The notes under the pieces: model-generated
Databases searched by the model: none
Told to the model about the DNA's origin: nothing
Seen by the model: the letters and a program-made list of their open reading frames with translations, nothing else
Program-made: the position numbers and the translations under genes
In this document: piece by piece, positions 1-6,315 of the stretch
How positions within the stretch are numbered: the stretch's first letter is position 1
Layout: each line of letters opens with the position of its first letter
NCBI GenBank assembly: GCA_012031335.1
Contig: JAAUTT010000097.1
Span: 1 to 9,753, forward strand
Direction: 5' to 3'
From: Bacteroidales bacterium
GTDB lineage: Bacteria > Bacteroidota > Bacteroidia > Bacteroidales > JAAUTT01
DNA length: 9,753 bases

Positions 1-457
1 GAAAAATATTATTAAACTGAAATACTTATTGATAGGATTGGCTCTTCTTGGCTTTTCATGCCAAAAAGAATACGAGAAGGAATACAACTGGGCTTATCCG
101 GTTAGCGGCGACTGGACAGTGACCGTTGCAGTGGGTGAAAATGTGCTGGGTTCCATATTTATGAAAACATATAACACCTCTTTTGGACAGGATTCTATTT
201 GGGTTGACGATAACCATAATTTTTGGCCTTTTCAGGTAAAAGCCAAAGTGGATGTGAATGCAAGAACGTTTGAAACAACCGAATTCGTTTCTTACGAAGG
301 AACTAATAATGAAGATATTGTTACCATTACAAATGCGAAAGTAGTGAATAACGACAGTATTTACTTCGAGATTAAGTTCGATTCCGATCCCGATACCTAT
401 ATTATCTCAGGTCACAGAAGGGTTAGCTACGACGAATATAACGGTATTATACACTAA
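1..457 (+). CDS. Small putative outer-membrane/periplasmic lipoprotein (possible Lipid_bd-like family), start at window edge
   Basis: The reading frame is open from base 2 and encodes K-N-I-I-K-L-K-Y followed by a hydrophobic stretch and G-F-S-C, a lipoprotein signal peptide with the lipidated Cys about 20 residues in. Base 1 is G, so it may be the last base of an ATG just outside the window; that would give about 152 aa. A TTG at 29 is the first start-like codon inside the window, but using it would remove the positively charged n-region, so I reject it. After Cys comes a charged linker rich in Glu, Lys and Tyr, then a compact, probably beta-rich domain with motifs such as MKTYNTS, IWVDD and NFWPFQVK. 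These resemble my memory of small Bacteroidota lipoproteins of the lipid-binding putative hydrolase type (Lipid_bd), but the assignment is tentative. The exported, lipid-anchored location is well supported; the ligand is unknown. Confidence 0.8.
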   Translation, partial: KNIIKLKYLLIGLALLGFSCQKEYEKEYNWAYPVSGDWTVTVAVGENVLGSIFMKTYNTSFGQDSIWVDDNHNFWPFQVKAKVDVNARTFETTEFVSYEGTNNEDIVTITNAKVVNNDSIYFEIKFDSDPDTYIISGHRRVSYDEYNGIIH

Positions 458-519
458 GAGCAATTTATCAGGTATTTTATGTTAATTGCAAAGTGAAAGC
501 TACCATTGGTCAATTAAGT

Positions 520-561
520 GGTCTATACGCAAATATACTGAGTTATATTTGTGTATAGACC
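520..561 (+). repeat. Inverted repeat, 18-bp stem hairpin
   Basis: The left arm 520-537 (GGTCTATACGCAAATATA) pairs with 544-561 (TATATTTGTGTATAGACC) over 18 positions. All pairs are Watson-Crick except one G-U (529/552), and the loop is 6 nt (538-543). No T-run follows, so it is not a standard intrinsic terminator. Both arms contain a TATATTTG box (544-551 on plus, 530-537 on minus) that fits the TAnnTTTG -7 consensus, but neither has a recognisable -33 element at normal spacing. Confidence 0.85.
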
Positions 562-579
562 TTAAATATTGAAATTATA

Positions 580-709
580 CTGCTGTGTGGGGCAACACAA
601 TATTTAGGTTTACAAATAGTTAATAATTATTCATTTACATTTACAACTAAAACCGCACAGCAGACAATTTATAAAGAAACGGCAGGAATAGGCACCTGCC
701 GTTTTTTTA
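580..709 (+). ncRNA. Possible structured small RNA or structured 3' end, terminator-capped
   Basis: Bases 580-590 (CTGCTGTGTGG) pair with 653-663 (CCGCACAGCAG) over 11 positions with a single U-G pair, enclosing a 62-nt A+U-rich loop. A strong intrinsic terminator follows 13 bases later. A competing local hairpin, 584-588 with 595-599 (TGTGT/ACACA), uses part of the same left arm. The layout (closing stem, then terminator, no ORF) fits a small RNA starting near 558-580 or a structured lipoprotein 3' UTR. I do not recognise a known RNA family, and no convincing promoter with both boxes is seen. Confidence 0.35.
677..708 (+). terminator. Intrinsic terminator after the lipoprotein gene / structured region
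   Basis: AAACGGCAGG (677-686) pairs perfectly with CCTGCCGTTT (695-704) across an 8-nt loop, and a seven-T run occupies 702-708. It ends plus-strand transcription from the lipoprotein gene or from a small RNA in the spacer. The run of A before the stem gives partial activity in the other direction as well. Confidence 0.9.
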
Positions 710-905
710 TTGTCCTTTCGGCATTGATACCTGGATTTGGGGTTTAACCAGGAAAACAATCTTATAGATTAAGCTATTCTCTAATAAGTTATATTTTAAA
801 AAAAATCACAGTTGTCAGCTTTTCGTTAAGTCAACAACATTGGTTTATATTTTCAAAAAACCACGATAGCATTTGGTATATTTCTAACTTGGTTTATGTT
901 GTTTT

Positions 906-941
906 CTAACGTGAAGTTGTACAAAACCTAGCGTGAAGTTG
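906..941. repeat. Spaced direct repeat CTA(A/G)CGTGAAGTTG upstream of mazG
   Basis: CTAACGTGAAGTTG (906-919) recurs as CTAGCGTGAAGTTG (928-941) with one mismatch in 14. The repeat period is 22 bp, about two turns of DNA, so both copies face the same side of the helix. It lies 100-135 bp upstream of the predicted mazG -33 box. This could be a paired binding site for a transcription factor; its function is unproven. Confidence 0.6.
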
Positions 942-1040
942 CAAAGTATAACCCTGTGTTTTAAAATGCAGTTTAAAAAAAGAATAACTATCTCTCTTAT
1001 TGATGATAATTCCAGGCGATGTGTAATGCCTCCGGAATGA

Positions 1041-1070
1041 TTGTGGTTCCACACCGAAAAGTTATCTTTG
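1041..1070 (+). promoter_or_regulatory. Bacteroidota-type promoter for mazG
   Basis: TTG at 1041-1043 (-33 element) and TATCTTTG at 1063-1070, a perfect TAnnTTTG -7 box, are 19 bp apart, which is the expected spacing in this phylum. Transcription should start near 1077, giving a leader of about 20 nt before the ATG at 1097. A short inverted repeat TGTGG-TT-CCACA (1042-1053) sits between the boxes and might be an operator. The promoter supports the 1097 start over the longer open frame beginning at 1019. Confidence 0.65.
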
Positions 1071-1096
1071 GCTTTTCTTTTCAAAAAAAATACAAA

Positions 1097-1867
1097 ATGG
1101 ATAAACGATTGGAAGAATTTAAACGGCTGCTCGATATTATGGATGAGTTGCGTGCCAAATGTCCCTGGGATAAGGAGCAAACCATGGAAAGTCTGCGGCA
1201 TTTAACTATTGAAGAAACTTATGAGCTGGCTGATTCAATTCTGGAAGGTAAATTTCAGGATATCAAGAAGGAATTGGGGGACATATTGCTTCATATAGTT
1301 TTTTATGCTAAAATAGCTTCCGAGCAACAAAAATTTGATATAACCGATGTTATTTCAGGTATATGCGAGAAGTTAATTTACAGGCATCCACATGTTTTTG
1401 GCTCAGTAGAAGTCGAAAATTCAGACGATGTAAAAAATAACTGGGAAAATCTGAAAATAAAAGAAGGGAACAAGTCTATACTTGCAGGTGTGCCTGTTTC
1501 GCTGCCTGCTCTTGTCAAAGCCCACCGTATACAGGATAAAGTTCGTTCAGTTGGTTTTGATTGGGACGACAGAACTCAGATATGGGAAAAAATTGACGAA
1601 GAACTTAAGGAACTTCGGGATGAATTTGAACGTGGAGAGGAAAAGGCTATGGAAGCAGAATTTGGTGACCTTCTTTTCTCACTCGTAAATGGCGCCCGTT
1701 TATATAATATCGATCCTGAAATGGCACTGGAACGCACAAATAAGAAATTTATCAGAAGGTTTAATTATCTTGAATCGCAAACGCTAAAAAAAGGAAAATC
1801 GTTGAAGGAAATGACACTTGATGAAATGAATGTACATTGGGAGGAAGCCAAAAAACAGGACAAATAA
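1097..1867 (+). CDS. mazG: Nucleoside triphosphate pyrophosphohydrolase MazG
   Basis: Predicted 256-aa cytosolic enzyme that hydrolyses (d)NTPs to the monophosphate and pyrophosphate, a nucleotide-pool-cleaning activity; in E. coli MazG also influences ppGpp levels. Two MazG folds are visible, each with the metal-binding EExxE...ExxD pattern: E39, E40, E43 with E59 and D62 in the first, and E168, E169, E172 with E188 and D191 in the second. The family-typical CPWD is at 22-25, RHPHVFG at 96-102 and HRIQ(D/E)K about 143-148. Length is close to the E. coli protein. The frame is open upstream to 1019, but that extension has no MazG similarity and covers the promoter, so I start at 1097 (MDKRLEEFKRLL). 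It converges on the DUF5606 gene and ends 11 bp before that gene's stop, sharing a terminator with it. The frame is intact. Confidence 0.95.
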   Translation: MDKRLEEFKRLLDIMDELRAKCPWDKEQTMESLRHLTIEETYELADSILEGKFQDIKKELGDILLHIVFYAKIASEQQKFDITDVISGICEKLIYRHPHVFGSVEVENSDDVKNNWENLKIKEGNKSILAGVPVSLPALVKAHRIQDKVRSVGFDWDDRTQIWEKIDEELKELRDEFERGEEKAMEAEFGDLLFSLVNGARLYNIDPEMALERTNKKFIRRFNYLESQTLKKGKSLKEMTLDEMNVHWEEAKKQDK

Positions 1868-1896
1868 AAAAAAGCAGCTTAATCGGCTGCTTCTTC
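1868..1896. terminator. Bidirectional terminator between convergent mazG and the DUF5606 gene
   Basis: AAGCAGC (1872-1878) pairs with GCTGCTT (1886-1892) around a 7-nt loop. Reading minus, the stem is followed by a long T-run (the A-run 1866-1873 on plus) and makes a canonical terminator for the nusB-DUF5606 transcript. Reading plus, a T-rich tail (CTTCTTTTTT) follows, good enough for mazG. The TAA stop of the DUF5606 gene (1879-1881) lies in the loop and its last sense codons form one arm, so termination signal and coding sequence overlap. Confidence 0.85.
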
Positions 1897-2326
1897 TTTT
1901 TTAGTTTCTGCTGAAGGTTGTTCTTCTTTTTTCTCTTCGACTTCCAGATCAATCATATTTAATCCTAAAAGAAGATTATACCATGTTATTACCTTTTTCA
2001 TATCCGAAACATAAACCTTGTCTCTGTCATACGTAGGTAATATTTCAGCAAAATATTTTCTTCAATTTATCATCAGTATTTTTGTCGAAATTAACCGGAC
2101 CACCATTTTCCTTAGTATAGATTATTCTGAATACTTCTGCCAAGGCCACTTCTTTTTCTTCGGTGTAAACTGCAATATCCTCAAGAGCACTTATCCGTGC
2201 TGTAGCTGATGCGTTCGACCGCTTTTTGTCTATAAGACCTTCCACAATAACCCCATTTCTACCCTGAGCAATAAATCTGAACAATCCGCCCTGTCCCGAA
2301 ATAGACATTATATCCTTTAAATTCAT
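1879..2326 (-). CDS. DUF5606 family protein, frameshifted in this sequence
   Basis: Bacteroidota-specific protein of unknown function. It starts MNLKDIMSISGQGGLFRF, and residues 1-90 match my memory of DUF5606: a small N-terminal domain containing NGVIVEGLIDKKR and the motif SALEDIAVYTEEKEV. After residue 90 the frame hits a premature TGA (ORF end at 2045), but the next frame continues smoothly with YFAEILPTYDRDKVYVSD, then MKKVITWYNLLL, and ends in an acidic/Lys-rich tail at TAA 1879-1881. One extra base in the T-run 2056-2059 (A-run on the coding strand) explains it; removing it gives 148 aa. It is the last gene of the nusB-to-DUF5606 run, 40 bp after the J-domain gene, and ends inside a shared terminator. 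I regard the frameshift as a likely sequence error. Confidence 0.85.
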
Positions 2327-2366
2327 AGTTTATAAGTTTGGTATCACATTTAATATTCCGGCAAAT

Positions 2367-3092
2367 TTAAACAATTCCCCGTTCTTTTTTAATTTTCTCG
2401 TATGCCTCATTCAATTTTTGGAACTTTTCATTCGCTGCATTTCTGAATTCATCACCTAAATAGGCTACCTTATCCGGGTGATATTTTACTGCCATTTTCC
2501 GATATGCTTTTTTAACTTCGTCATCACTGGCGGTGGATTCTATTTCCAGTATTTTATAGGCCGAATCTAGTGTATCAGCTACAAACATCGATTTCAAAGA
2601 GTCTCTGTCGGAGTTTTTTATACCCATTGAAGTGGCTATTCTTTCAACCACATTGAGTTCAGCCTGTTCCATCCTGCCGTCGGAATGACAAAGGCCATAT
2701 AAAAAATGCAGGAGCTGCAGGCGGGAGGAGTAATCTATCTTTTGAGAAATCTGTTCGCAAACATCTTCAACAGGTATCTCCTGTTTCAATAGATCCTTTA
2801 GAATTGTTAATGCTTCCTGTGCTCCATCAATACCAAAATTCTGAACAAGAAATTTCTTAACGTAATCCAGTTCGGCCTTTAAAATTTTACCATCTGCCTT
2901 CATAACTGCAGCTATGAGTACCAAAAGACTGATAGCGTAATCTCCCGGAGTGGTTTTACCCTGATTAACCTGTACCGAGGTGGTTGAAATAGAATCGACC
3001 AAAGATCCTAGCAGAAATCCTACCAGCACTCCAATCGGACCGCCAACAACCCAGCCCAGACCACCCCCGATCCATTTTGCAAAATTACCCAT
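2367..3092 (-). CDS. TerB-like / J-domain protein (DjlA-like co-chaperone)
   Basis: Predicted 241-aa membrane-associated DnaK co-chaperone. Residues 8-30 form a Gly-rich hydrophobic segment (GGGLGWVVGGPIGVLVGFLLG) typical of DjlA-like N-termini and probably membrane-inserting. Residues about 51-160 form a TerB-like all-helical domain with the paired acidic helix-turn motifs MKADGKILKAEL and CHSDGRMEQAEL. Residues about 176-237 form a C-terminal J domain with the essential HPD at 205-207, which stimulates DnaK ATPase. This order (anchor, TerB, J) is that of E. coli DjlA. The start follows the coaE stop with a 2-bp gap, so translation is probably coupled. Substrates are unknown; DjlA-type proteins are linked to envelope stress. 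I am sure of the domains, less so of the exact orthology. Confidence 0.9.
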   Translation of the reverse strand: MGNFAKWIGGGLGWVVGGPIGVLVGFLLGSLVDSISTTSVQVNQGKTTPGDYAISLLVLIAAVMKADGKILKAELDYVKKFLVQNFGIDGAQEALTILKDLLKQEIPVEDVCEQISQKIDYSSRLQLLHFLYGLCHSDGRMEQAELNVVERIATSMGIKNSDRDSLKSMFVADTLDSAYKILEIESTASDDEVKKAYRKMAVKYHPDKVAYLGDEFRNAANEKFQKLNEAYEKIKKERGIV

Positions 3093-3094
3093 TG

Positions 3095-3677
3095 TTATAT
3101 GCTGAAATTATTATGTAAATCTAATACTTGTTTTATAAGGGACGAGTTTTCGTCGTTTTGTACAACATAATCACTCATTTTTAACTTCTCTTCGTCATTC
3201 ATCTGATTATTTATTCTTGCAGTAACAGATTCTCTTGTTACGCTGTCACGTTTCATTACTCGGGCGATTCTAAGCTCCAAAGGGGCATATACAAGAACAA
3301 TGCTGTCAAGATTTTTATACGCACCGCTTTCGAATAGGATAGCGGCCTCTTTAATGATATATTTTTCTTTGCCATTTATTTTTAACCACTGATCAAAATC
3401 TTCGAAAACAGCCGGATGCACAAGGTCATTCAGTTTTTTCAAAGAGGTTGAATCGCGGAATACTATTTCGGCAAGTGCTTTTCGGTTAACTTTTTGGCCT
3501 GTGTAAATATTTTCGCCAAAAGTGGTTATAAGCTTCGACCTGAGTTTTGGATCGGTATCCAAAAGCTGTTTTGCCCTTTTCGTCCGAGTTGTATACTTTA
3601 CAACCTAATATCCTGAATATTTCACATACAACAGATTTGCCACTTCCTATTCCACCTGTAACTCCTATTTTTTTCAT
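3095..3677 (-). CDS. coaE: Dephospho-CoA kinase CoaE, frameshifted in this sequence
   Basis: Catalyses the last step of coenzyme A synthesis, ATP-dependent phosphorylation of the 3'-hydroxyl of dephospho-CoA, in the cytosol. The N-terminus MKKIGVTGGIGSGKS carries the P-loop GGIGSGKS (8-15). The downstream frame has the family-typical NRKALAEIVF, LVHPAVFEDF and EAAILFESGAYK motifs and the C-terminal lid/base region (LRIARVMKRD, RINNQM). The frame breaks after residue 34 (NSDEK): the plus strand has CCC at 3574-3576 where CC would give SDEKAKQLLDTDP, matching the family's D..AK motif. Removing one base gives 193 aa, a normal length. Its ATG overlaps the ybbR stop as ATGA (3674-3677). CoaE is essential in most bacteria, so the break is most likely a sequence error. 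Confidence 0.93.
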
Positions 3678-4679
3678 CTTTCGATTATAAAGTCTACATT
3701 TTTAGGAGTAAATTTTGTATTCACTATAAAACCAGGCGATTTTACCAGATTTACTTTTAATTTTCGGGTTCTCTGCGGGTCAATATCATTATAATCCACA
3801 ATAACTCTGAAAAGGTCGGAGTTAAGTTTTGAATAGTCGGTTACTGCAACCATTGCTGAAATACTTACATATCCAGGAAATGTTTTAAGGATTAGGTCGC
3901 TTGGCAAATTAACAACTTCAATGGGAACAGATAATGTTTTTTCGGTATATTTTTCAACAGGAATCAGAATATCTACTTCTTCAAGGTTATATTGAAGTGT
4001 ACGTATGGGAACAAGATCAATTTGTTTTCGGATGGTATCATTTACCCTCGATTTTCTTATAGTTTCGGTTGAAACAAACTTAAGCGTATCCATAATGATT
4101 CTTGGACCAAAAACTTTGATAGAATCGGGGAAAACACTTGCTCTCCCTTTTTGCATAAAATTGTTTTTTGAATGAGAGATCCAAAACAGGATTAACTTTA
4201 ATGCTTTTACTTATTATATCGTCAAGAATGAAGTAAAGAGTGTCGGGTTGAATAGATACAACCTGAAGATCTTCACCAATCTGGGAGGATAATCTCTCTC
4301 TGAATCTTCGGGTAATTAAATAGTTTAACTGCGAAGCTGTATCAATTGGAGTAATACCTGCCCCCGTTACATCAATCCGAAGCGGGCTTAAACTGGCATA
4401 AAGTTTATGTTTTATGATTGTAAATCCATGTCCGTTTATCCAAAGTTTAAGATGATGCGGAACATCCGATACCACAACTTTTTCAGGTGGGAAATTATAA
4501 TATCGTACGGGGAATTCGAGCTGAACCGAATAGTCTTTGTTTAATGCTGTGAGTAACCAGAATATGGCAGATATAAATAAAAAAAACAGGTATATTAAAA
4601 GTTTCTTTTTTAACTTGATTCTTTCACTACCTGTTCTTTTATTTAGGCTTTTTAATTCAGCTCTGAGTGATTTTTGCAT
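3674..4679 (-). CDS. YbbR-like (CdaR-like) domain protein, frameshifted in this sequence
   Basis: Predicted 334-aa membrane-anchored envelope protein. A basic N-terminus is followed by one transmembrane helix at about 27-46 (LLIYLFFLFISAIFWLLTAL), and the remainder would face the periplasm. The C-terminal part has YbbR-type repeats, including the characteristic P.S(I)KVFGP segment. In Firmicutes the YbbR protein CdaR regulates a diadenylate cyclase; no such cyclase is visible here, and the Bacteroidota role is not established. The frame breaks after about residue 170-174: one extra base either in A4 at 4157-4160 or in T6 at 4164-4169. With it removed, LDLSFK runs into MQKGRASVFPDSIKVFGP. It lies between yajC (29-bp gap) and coaE (ATGA overlap), a neighbourhood I recall from other Bacteroidota. 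I read the break as a likely sequence error. Confidence 0.88.
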
Positions 4680-4708
4680 TGAATGGTAATCCGTAAACGA
4701 AAAACCGG

Positions 4709-5029
4709 TTATTTCTGCTGAGCAAGGTCGGAAGGATCTCTCAGTACAGCACTTTTATCAATTTTTAAGCGCATTTTATCTTCAACCTCAATGATAATGG
4801 TAGTATCCTCTATTTCTGCGATTTTGCCATAGATACCACCGGTTGTTACAATTTTTTCACCTTTTTTAAGGTTATTGCGGTAATTTGTAAGCTCTTTCTG
4901 CCTTTTAACCTGAGGACGTATCATGAAGAAATAAAAAACAACAATGATCAACACTAAAGGTAAAAGGGAAACCAATGGGTTTGAGCCAGCTTGGGGATTT
5001 CCCATTAAAATGATTGACAATAAATTCAT
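4709..5029 (-). CDS. yajC: Preprotein translocase subunit YajC
   Basis: A 106-aa single-pass inner-membrane protein associated with the SecDF-YajC accessory complex of the Sec translocon. The short N-terminus is followed by one hydrophobic helix at about 19-37 (LVSLLPLVLIIVVFYFFMI), then the hallmark MIRPQ (36-40) and the cytosolic signature GEKIVTTGGIYGKI (57-70), ending with the typical short acidic/basic tail. Length and layout are normal and the frame is intact. It follows nusB by 90 bp and precedes ybbR by 29 bp on the same strand. No secD or secF is seen in the window. A possible promoter lies in the nusB-yajC gap. Confidence 0.95.
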   Translation of the reverse strand: MNLLSIILMGNPQAGSNPLVSLLPLVLIIVVFYFFMIRPQVKRQKELTNYRNNLKKGEKIVTTGGIYGKIAEIEDTTIIIEVEDKMRLKIDKSAVLRDPSDLAQQK

Positions 5030-5080
5030 ACTCTGTAATTTAATTTATTTAATTGATTTTCTTCTGATTCAAAATTTTGG

Positions 5081-5088
5081 CAAAAATA
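5081..5088 (-). promoter_or_regulatory. Possible internal -7 box before yajC
   Basis: Reading minus, TATTTTTG is a perfect TAnnTTTG match 52 bp upstream of the yajC start. I find no good TTG -33 element 19-21 bp further upstream. In such A+T-rich DNA the box could occur by chance, so a separate yajC promoter is only a possibility. Confidence 0.25.
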
Positions 5089-5119
5089 CAAACAATTTGC
5101 GAAAAAATGTTTATAAAAA

Positions 5120-6069
5120 CTATTTATCACCTATTAAGCCTCTGCCAGTCTTTATAATTCTCTTGTCTTCTTTAAGTTCAACAATTATTTTATCCAGAAT
5201 ACCATTGATAAATTCATTGCTTTTACTGGTTGAATAATATTTGGCAAGTTCAATATATTCATTCAGTGTTACTTTTAGTGGTATTTCGGGAAATTCAACC
5301 ATTTCGGTTATTGCCATTACCATAAGTTGAATGTCCATGAGTGCAATACGGTCTATTTCCCAGTTTCGGGTATATTTTTCGATTAAGGTCTTATACTCAT
5401 CGTAATTAAGTATAATTTTCCTGATAAGTGTTTTTGCAAATTCTCTGTCGTCCTCATTCTTGAAAAGCGGAAGCATGTTTCCACCCTCAGGATTATTCTC
5501 CTTAAAGCGGTCGATAGTGCGCAAAATCATACTGATCACAAATTCGATATCGTCGTTCCAGAAGATGTTTTGCTCCTCAAGCACATGATACATGATTCGA
5601 GATTTTCGAACTCGTTCGACAATATATCCGTGATAAGCTGTTTCTGGTCAGTATAATTGATATCAGATTTTGCCATATAGGCTTTGTAATAATCCGAACT
5701 AAGTATTATATTGTAAAGTTTCCTAACCACCTCATCGTGGTCTCTCCAAGTAAGTTTCTTTTTAAAAACATATTGTTTGAAAGCCTCGTTTTCGTCTAAT
5801 TGAATCAAAACCTTATTATCAAGAAAACGGGTGTTGGGGTGAAGGTCCTCATAGGTTGGCAGAATCTTGTTACTGGCTATTTCCATTTTTCCCTCTGCAT
5901 ATTTCCTGACCTCCAGTAGCAAAGCCATCATATAATGGTACAAATCGTACGATTTATCTATATTAAACCATAAACTTCTTTCAGCTTTATTGAGGTCGGT
6001 ATCGTCGTTACTCAGCCAGGCATAAATAACCTGCATTATCTTAATGCGTATCAGTCGTCTGCTAATCAT
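5120..6069 (-). CDS. nusB: Transcription antitermination factor NusB, long Bacteroidota form, frameshifted in this sequence
   Basis: NusB binds boxA RNA with NusE (ribosomal protein S10) and supports antitermination of rRNA operons. The start MISRRLIRIKIMQVIYAWL is the typical first helix of the long Bacteroidota form. The classical NusB core is in the C-terminal half: NWEIDRIALMDIQLMVMAI, EIPLKVTLNEYIELAKYYST and SNEFINGILDKI. The restored protein is about 316 aa against roughly 140 in E. coli, with an extra N-terminal half. The frame breaks after residue 158 (ENLE): one base seems to be missing near 5594-5595, after which MYHVLEEQNIFWNDDIEFV continues. This break is not in a homopolymer, unlike most others here. 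It is the first gene of the minus-strand run. NusB is generally highly conserved, so a sequencing deletion is the simplest reading. Confidence 0.92.
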
Positions 6070-6164
6070 CCTATTTTAAAGAGCGTTTAATTAAATTACC
6101 TGTATAATTACAGGACTGCAAAATAAGTTTATTTTATAGAACCTACCAAGAAGAAAAAATTAAA

Positions 6165-6202
6165 AACAAATCAAAATTTGTATGTACAAGTTTTGATTTG
6201 TT
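6165..6202. repeat. 38-bp near-perfect palindrome in the nusB / DUF3276 divergent spacer
   Basis: AACAAATCAAAATTTGTA (6165-6182) pairs with TACAAGTTTTGATTTGTT (6185-6202) at all 18 positions if one T-G pair (6177/6190) is allowed, leaving only two central bases. It lies 96 bp upstream of nusB and 114 bp upstream of the DUF3276 gene, which point away from each other, so it is not placed as a terminator. An operator shared by both genes is the natural guess, but this is inference. A smaller repeat, CCTGTA-TAAT-TACAGG, is at 6099-6114. Confidence 0.85.
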
Positions 6203-6240
6203 AAAAATAATTTACTAAATATTTTTAAAAAAAACAAGTA

Positions 6241-6275
6241 TTTGAAAATTAAGAGGATTATTTTTTTTATTTTTG
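6241..6275 (+). promoter_or_regulatory. Possible promoter of the DUF3276 gene
   Basis: TATTTTTG (6268-6275) is a perfect TAnnTTTG -7 box, preceded by TTTG at 6241-6244. The gap is 23 bp, longer than the usual 19-21, so the -33 assignment is weak. Transcription would start near 6282, about 34 nt before the ATG. Confidence 0.35.
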
Positions 6276-6315
6276 ATTTTGAGAAACATTAGTGGCAATC
6301 TAAACACCTAACCAA

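Larger units (their letters stand above)
458..1096. other. 639-bp gene-free region
   Basis: No convincing protein gene is seen on either strand. From left to right it holds an 18-bp-stem hairpin (520-561), a long-range 11-bp stem (580-590 with 653-663), an intrinsic terminator (677-708), an A+T-rich stretch without clear features (about 710-905), a spaced direct repeat (906-919 and 928-941) and the mazG promoter (1041-1070). The structured part up to the terminator is either the 3' end of the lipoprotein transcript or a separate small RNA. Confidence 0.7.

Noticed and set aside
580..709. 6S RNA, SRP RNA or tmRNA
   Set aside because: The loop lacks the 6S central-bubble layout and the known SRP and tmRNA motifs; the segment is short and A+U-rich, so only a generic structured RNA is suggested.
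730..752. CCTGG...CCAGG inverted repeat after the terminator
   Set aside because: Only 5-bp arms with a 13-nt loop; not distinguishable from chance.
1019..1096. N-terminal extension of MazG by 26 residues
   Set aside because: It contains the predicted promoter and no MazG-like sequence; ATG 1097 gives the family-typical N-terminus.
884..1201. 105-aa open frame on the minus strand over the mazG promoter and start
   Set aside because: It overlaps the well-supported mazG N-terminus on the other strand and has no recognisable domain; it is a shadow frame.
1482..1688. 68-aa open frame on plus inside mazG
   Set aside because: Lies wholly within mazG in another frame and has no independent support.
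1761..1952. 63-aa Lys-rich open frame on minus across the mazG end and terminator
   Set aside because: Antisense to mazG and out of frame with the restored DUF5606 gene; low-complexity composition.
2018..2209. 63-aa open frame on plus inside the DUF5606 gene
   Set aside because: Antisense shadow of DUF5606.
4944..5237. 97-aa open frame on plus over the yajC start and nusB end
   Set aside because: Antisense to two well-supported genes; no domain seen.
5594..5595. Programmed ribosomal frameshifting as the explanation of the nusB, coaE, ybbR or DUF5606 breaks
   Set aside because: No X-XXY-YYZ slippery heptamer with a following structure was evident at these sites, and five unrelated genes in one window make errors far more likely.
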